In this document: positions 60,841 to 64,000 of the stretch, piece after piece | Layout: every line of letters begins with the position of its first letter | Position numbering within the stretch: the stretch's first letter is position 1 | Assembly (NCBI RefSeq): GCF_000311785.1 | Contig: NZ_HE978536.1 | Coordinates: 208,128 to 272,127, forward strand | Length of the DNA: 64,000 nt | Direction of reading: 5' to 3' | Source: Brevibacillus massiliensis | GTDB lineage: Bacteria > Bacillota > Bacilli > Brevibacillales > Brevibacillaceae | Notes under the pieces: model-generated | Databases searched by the model: none | What the model saw: the letters and a program-made list of their open reading frames with translations, nothing else | What the model was told of the DNA's origin: nothing | Translations under genes and position numbers: made by a program

Positions 60841-61971
60841 TCAGGAGTTTCTTCTGGTCATCTGCTGCCATACCGTACCGCTGGCTTCCTCTCCCCGCTC
60901 AATCCGTTCCAGGGCCATCTTCACCTGCATGCTCACTTCAAATTCCGGGTCATCCTGTGCCTCCCGCAGCGCGGGCAGGGCCGACTCATCCCCCACCTCG
61001 TACAGGAAGCGTGCGGCTCGCCAGCGCACCAGCTTATTCGGATCCTGCAGAGCTTTTGCCATCGGTCCGATCGCTATCGGATCACCCAGGTCCGACAAGG
61101 TATCGCCGGCGGTCCGCCGCACGGAGACAGAGTCATCCGTCAAGGCTTGGAAGAGCAGGGGAAATACCTCTTCCCCGCCAACCATGCCCAGGTAGACGAC
61201 AGCGAGGCGGCGAATCGAGGATTTCGGGTCGGCCAGCGCTTTTTTCAACAGATCGATGTCATTTTTCGTCGGGTTGAGCCGTTCAAATGCCGCGTAGCGC
61301 TTTTTCCAATCGGGATGGTCGAGCATTTCTGCTATTTTTTCGGTTGACAGTGTCTCGATCGGCTCGGGGGCTGCCGGCTCAAAGTGGAAGGCCTGTTCCA
61401 CAAGCTGTTCCAACCGCTCAGTGTCGTATGCCGCATCCAACTCCTGTGCGACCTCTTCGCCGATCTCCTGCATGGTCCCGTAGCGGACCCCCTGTTCCAC
61501 CCACTTCCGCTCCATGACCAGGTTGGCCGAAGCCGCTCCGGCGCGCATGGCCGCCTGTGTAAAACGCTCCGGCAAACCGACCCGCATCTGCTCCAGACCG
61601 GCTGTCACTTTCACCTGCATCGGAATGTGGCGGAACATCTGCACAAAGACGTTAACCTCCTGCCACTGGTCATCCTGGCTGTTCTGTGCCACGGCCTGTA
61701 CAGACTGCGCAGTCCCTTCGCCAAGCACCTCGCCTGCCTGGGCCAGAATCGCCTTCCAATCCGCGTTCGCCCTTCGCTCCAGCGCGATAAAGTCGGCCAC
61801 ATGAAAAATGCTCTTGACCCCTTCAATCTCCAGCAGTTTTTTGATCTGTTCCGGCGCTCGCTCCCGGTTTTCCTGCGTATATGTCATCTTCACCCCGGGG
61901 GGCAGCTTCTCGTCCAAATTCAACTTCATGCTATTGGGGCTGGGAGTCGGTTCAATCGATACGATTTTCAT
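60841..61971 (-). CDS. Conserved virulence factor C-like protein (Nfu N-domain + HEAT repeats)
   Basis: A 376-residue cytoplasmic protein. Residues 1-85 resemble the NifU/Nfu scaffold N-domain (IVSIEPTPSPNSMKLNLDEKLP). From about residue 225 HEAT-type repeats follow: DWKKRYAAFERL, DPKSSIRRLAVVYLGMVG, DDSVSVRRTAGDTLSDLGD, DPNKLVRWRAARFLYEVGD. This is the layout of CvfC of staphylococci and YpgR of Bacillus. Molecular function is not established; the HEAT part suggests protein binding. Confidence 0.85.
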   Translation of the reverse strand: MKIVSIEPTPSPNSMKLNLDEKLPPGVKMTYTQENRERAPEQIKKLLEIEGVKSIFHVADFIALERRANADWKAILAQAGEVLGEGTAQSVQAVAQNSQDDQWQEVNVFVQMFRHIPMQVKVTAGLEQMRVGLPERFTQAAMRAGAASANLVMERKWVEQGVRYGTMQEIGEEVAQELDAAYDTERLEQLVEQAFHFEPAAPEPIETLSTEKIAEMLDHPDWKKRYAAFERLNPTKNDIDLLKKALADPKSSIRRLAVVYLGMVGGEEVFPLLFQALTDDSVSVRRTAGDTLSDLGDPIAIGPMAKALQDPNKLVRWRAARFLYEVGDESALPALREAQDDPEFEVSMQVKMALERIERGEEASGTVWQQMTRRNS

Positions 61972-62130
61972 CTTCCTTGCTCACACTCCATCGTTTTTGC
62001 TCTGGTTCAACTCGTAACCATTATATCGGAATTACCGTTTTCTCCAAAATATGAATGTGCACTTGTTAAAAAAATCAAGTATAATATGATTCTGAACGAA
62101 AATAACTGAAGATAGGTGGATGTTGGTATC

Positions 62131-63060
62131 ATGAACGGACAGAAAGCTTACAGGGTTCTCCTTTACTATAAATTTGTTCGCATTGAAAATTACGAGGAAT
62201 TCGCGGCGGAGCACTTGCAATTTTGCAAGGAGCTTGGCTTAAAAGGGCGAATTCTCGTTGCCGAAGAGGGCATCAACGGAACCGTATCAGGCACGGTCGA
62301 ACAGACTGATGCCTACATGAAGCACATGCACGCAAACCCGCTGTTTGCCGATCTTTGGTTCAAGATCGATGAGGTGGACAAGCATGCCTTTAAAAAAATG
62401 TTTGTCCGGCCCAAGAAGGAACTGGTCACGTTCCGCGTGGAAGACGACCTCGACCCCAATCAATTGACTGGCAAGTATTTGAAGCCCAAAGAATTCTACG
62501 AAATGCTGCAGCGGGATGACGTGGTCGTCCTGGACGGCAGAAACAACTACGAGTACGACCTCGGCCATTTCCGCAACGCGATCCGGCCGGAGGTAGAATC
62601 CTTCCGCGAGTTTCCGCAGTGGATCCGGGAAAACTTTCACCAGTATAAAGACAAGAAGGTGCTCACCTACTGCACGGGCGGCATTCGCTGCGAAAAGCTG
62701 ACCGGATTCCTGTTAAAAGAAGGATTTAAAGATGTCTACCAGCTGCACGGCGGCATCGTCACCTACGGGAAGGATCCGGAGGTAAAGGGCCGATTGTTTG
62801 ACGGGAAATGTTACGTGTTCGACGAACGAATCTCCGTTCCGATCAACCAGGTGGAGGATGTCGTCGTCGGAAAATGCTACCACTGCGGCAAACCGGAGGA
62901 CAGATATCTCAACTGTGCCAACCCGGAATGCAACCTGCAGCATATCTGCTGTCCGGAGTGCGAAATCAAACACAAGCGTTCCTGCTCCAAGGAATGCGAG
63001 GAGCATCCCCGCAACCGGTACGTTCTGGAGCAGGCCGAACTGGCCGGCGCCGGAAAATAG
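62131..63060 (+). CDS. trhO: tRNA uridine 5-hydroxylase TrhO (rhodanese family, YceA-like)
   Basis: A 309-residue protein. The N-terminal UPF0176 domain includes [17 protein letters not shown] and [16 protein letters not shown]. The rhodanese domain has the active loop [18 protein letters not shown]. The C-terminus is rich in cysteines ([34 protein letters not shown]), likely binding zinc. TrhO hydroxylates U34 of some tRNAs. Start is the ATG at 62131; a GTG five codons earlier lies inside the ribosome-binding site. Confidence 0.93.
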   Translation: MNGQKAYRVLLYYKFVRIENYEEFAAEHLQFCKELGLKGRILVAEEGINGTVSGTVEQTDAYMKHMHANPLFADLWFKIDEVDKHAFKKMFVRPKKELVTFRVEDDLDPNQLTGKYLKPKEFYEMLQRDDVVVLDGRNNYEYDLGHFRNAIRPEVESFREFPQWIRENFHQYKDKKVLTYCTGGIRCEKLTGFLLKEGFKDVYQLHGGIVTYGKDPEVKGRLFDGKCYVFDERISVPINQVEDVVVGKCYHCGKPEDRYLNCANPECNLQHICCPECEIKHKRSCSKECEEHPRNRYVLEQAELAGAGK

Positions 63061-63080
63061 AACAAGGACAAAGAAACATC

Positions 63081-63125
63081 AGGAGCGGTATTCCTGCTGA
63101 CTGCAGCTTGGGGAATACCGCTCCT
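63081..63125. terminator. Terminator after trhO
   Basis: AGGAGCGGTATTCC and its complement (14 bp), followed by GCCTTTT. It also lies just past the stop of the convergent DUF2500 gene and may serve both. Confidence 0.75.
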
Positions 63126-63135
63126 GCCTTTTCTG

Positions 63136-63525
63136 CTACGCTTGTGAGCGTTGGAAGCTTTTATACCATTCGCCTTGATAGGTCAAGACTCCCTCGTCGC
63201 CTTCCACCAGCAGTCCGTACTCTCTCCCGCTGGTCACCAGCTCCATTCGCTCTCCCGAAGGCGTTTCGAACGTAACGTAATAATAGGTGCGGGAATGGCG
63301 GTGAGCCTCATTGTTGTGCATGCTCGTATGGCCGGTGACTTCTATCCTTTTGGCGATAACCCTTGCCCTTGTCGTTAACATCGGAGAAGTCGCATTCTTT
63401 ACATAATAGCGAACCGTACGCAAAATACCAAACAGGATAAAGCCGGCAACTGCTAGGAAAAACAGCAGAAAAAACGGAGGCTTGCCGCTAAAAAAAGCAT
63501 CTCCGAACCCTGGTCCCATGCCCAT
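63136..63525 (-). CDS. DUF2500 family protein
   Basis: A 129-residue membrane protein. One N-terminal segment (FFLLFFLAVAGFILFGILR) is followed by a beta-rich domain: MLTTRARVIAKRIEVTGH, YYYVTFETPSGERMELV, YGLLVEGDEGVLTYQGEWYKSF. This pattern matches DUF2500. Function unknown. Confidence 0.85.
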   Translation of the reverse strand: MGMGPGFGDAFFSGKPPFFLLFFLAVAGFILFGILRTVRYYVKNATSPMLTTRARVIAKRIEVTGHTSMHNNEAHRHSRTYYYVTFETPSGERMELVTSGREYGLLVEGDEGVLTYQGEWYKSFQRSQA

Positions 63526-63677
63526 GTAAATAACCTCCAGTTAAAAAACGTCGCATATCGGCTTATTTTACCATAATTCGACTGATCAAAAATGTTCTTT
63601 TTTCCTGTCACACTTGTCCATAGCATTCCAATCAGACATGCATAGGATGTAGTAGAGTTAGCAAAGGGGGTGTATGT

Positions 63678-63779
63678 ATGTCCTGCCATCGTCATAAACA
63701 CAAGCGTCGCAAAAAACAAATCACTGTAACATTAAGACCTGGCCAAAGCGTTTTGGTCAGAGCCCGTCGCCGCAGATAG
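63678..63779 (+). CDS. Small highly basic peptide (33 residues)
   Basis: A 33-codon frame, MSCHRHKHKRRKKQITVTL followed by RPGQSVLVRARRRR, behind AAAGGGGGTG and directly before a strong terminator. The gene-like layout (ribosome-binding site, short frame, terminator) supports translation. More than one third of residues are Lys or Arg, with a His/Cys-containing start. Family not recognised; a nucleic-acid or spore-component role is conceivable but unproven. Confidence 0.55.
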   Translation: MSCHRHKHKRRKKQITVTLRPGQSVLVRARRRR

Positions 63780-63794
63780 TAAATGGGCCATACC

Positions 63795-63834
63795 GGACAG
63801 CCATCATGACTCTTTCATGATGGCTGTCCTTTTT
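63795..63834 (+). terminator. Terminator of the small basic peptide gene
   Basis: Perfect 15-bp stem GGACAGCCATCATGA and complement, five-base loop, TTTTT. Confidence 0.9.
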
Positions 63835-63876
63835 CTGCTTTGAAAGATTTGGAAGCGGGGAAAATGTGACAAAACG

Positions 63877-63905
63877 TTGAACGAAAAAAAGAATCATAGT
63901 AAAAT
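63877..63905 (+). promoter_or_regulatory. Promoter of a gene beyond the window
   Basis: -35 TTGAAC (63877-63882), 17-base spacer, -10 TAAAAT (63900-63905). No start codon with a good ribosome-binding site appears before the window ends. Confidence 0.6.
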
Positions 63906-64000
63906 GAAAACGTTCACATTTGTTTATCAGTAAATATTTCCGTTTCGTTCTATGCCGATTTATTGTCCACTATTTTCATGAAATCCAGTTTTTTTTACAC

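Noticed and set aside
1..64000. CRISPR arrays, tRNA or rRNA genes, intact transposases, prophage genes
   Set aside because: None seen on either strand by eye; short tRNA genes could only be excluded with a dedicated scan.

Overview
The window comes from an endospore-forming Bacillota, most likely order Bacillales and near Brevibacillus/Paenibacillaceae. It carries spore genes (gpr, spoIIP, yqxA), competence genes (comEA, comEC, comER), a leuS T-box leader and the classic yqeG-yqeH-aroE-yhbY-nadD-yqeK-rsfS-yqeM run. Base composition looks GC-rich for Bacillales, judged by eye only. No rRNA, tRNA, CRISPR array, prophage or intact insertion sequence was seen.

Layout. (1) 1-5.3 kb, minus strand: an amino-sugar operon (RpiR regulator, sugar ABC importer, BadF-type kinase, start of murQ) that fits uptake and breakdown of N-acetylmuramic acid. 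A sigma-54 promoter and a truncated PAS gene diverge from it. (2) 5.9-8.6 kb: a HAD hydrolase, an ECF sigma/anti-sigma pair and a small doubtful ORF. (3) 8.7-15.7 kb: a dipeptide ABC importer operon ending in an Xaa-Pro peptidase. (4) 15.8-17.4 kb: spoIIP-yqxA. (5) 17.5-31.8 kb: a catabolic block with a secreted protein, a cytochrome b/sulfite-oxidase fusion, dehydrogenases, a PdxA homologue, a LarA-like protein, a TRAP transporter, a DUF1537 kinase and a PrpR-N regulator. It separates gpr from spoIIP, which are normally adjacent. (6) 32.2-53.1 kb: conserved housekeeping (gpr, rpsT, holA, a second ECF sigma/anti-sigma pair, comEC, asnB, comEA, acetate-type symporter, comER, leuS, yqeM to yqeG). 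(7) 53.3-64 kb: MFS transporter, peroxiredoxin, sulfide:quinone-type reductase, orphan peptide-binding lipoprotein, broken serine hydrolase, holin-like mini-toxin, sporulation-type histidine kinase, CvfC-like protein, trhO and small proteins.

How the parts work together. Block 1 imports a sugar, phosphorylates it and feeds the MurQ etherase, probably under RpiR control through an operator lying inside the promoter spacer. Block 5 reads as acid-sugar catabolism: TRAP import, DUF1537 phosphorylation and PdxA-type oxidative decarboxylation to a triose phosphate, with accessory dehydrogenases. Its regulator has the architecture of a sigma-54 activator but lacks the GAFTGA loop and the Walker B glutamate, and I found no -24/-12 promoter in front of the operon. 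Both ECF loci have an ECF-like promoter just upstream, suggesting autoregulation. All three transport operons have a strong hairpin directly after the binding-protein gene.

Start codons were re-chosen from ribosome-binding sites where the longest frame looked over-extended; these choices are inferences. All motif positions were read by eye.
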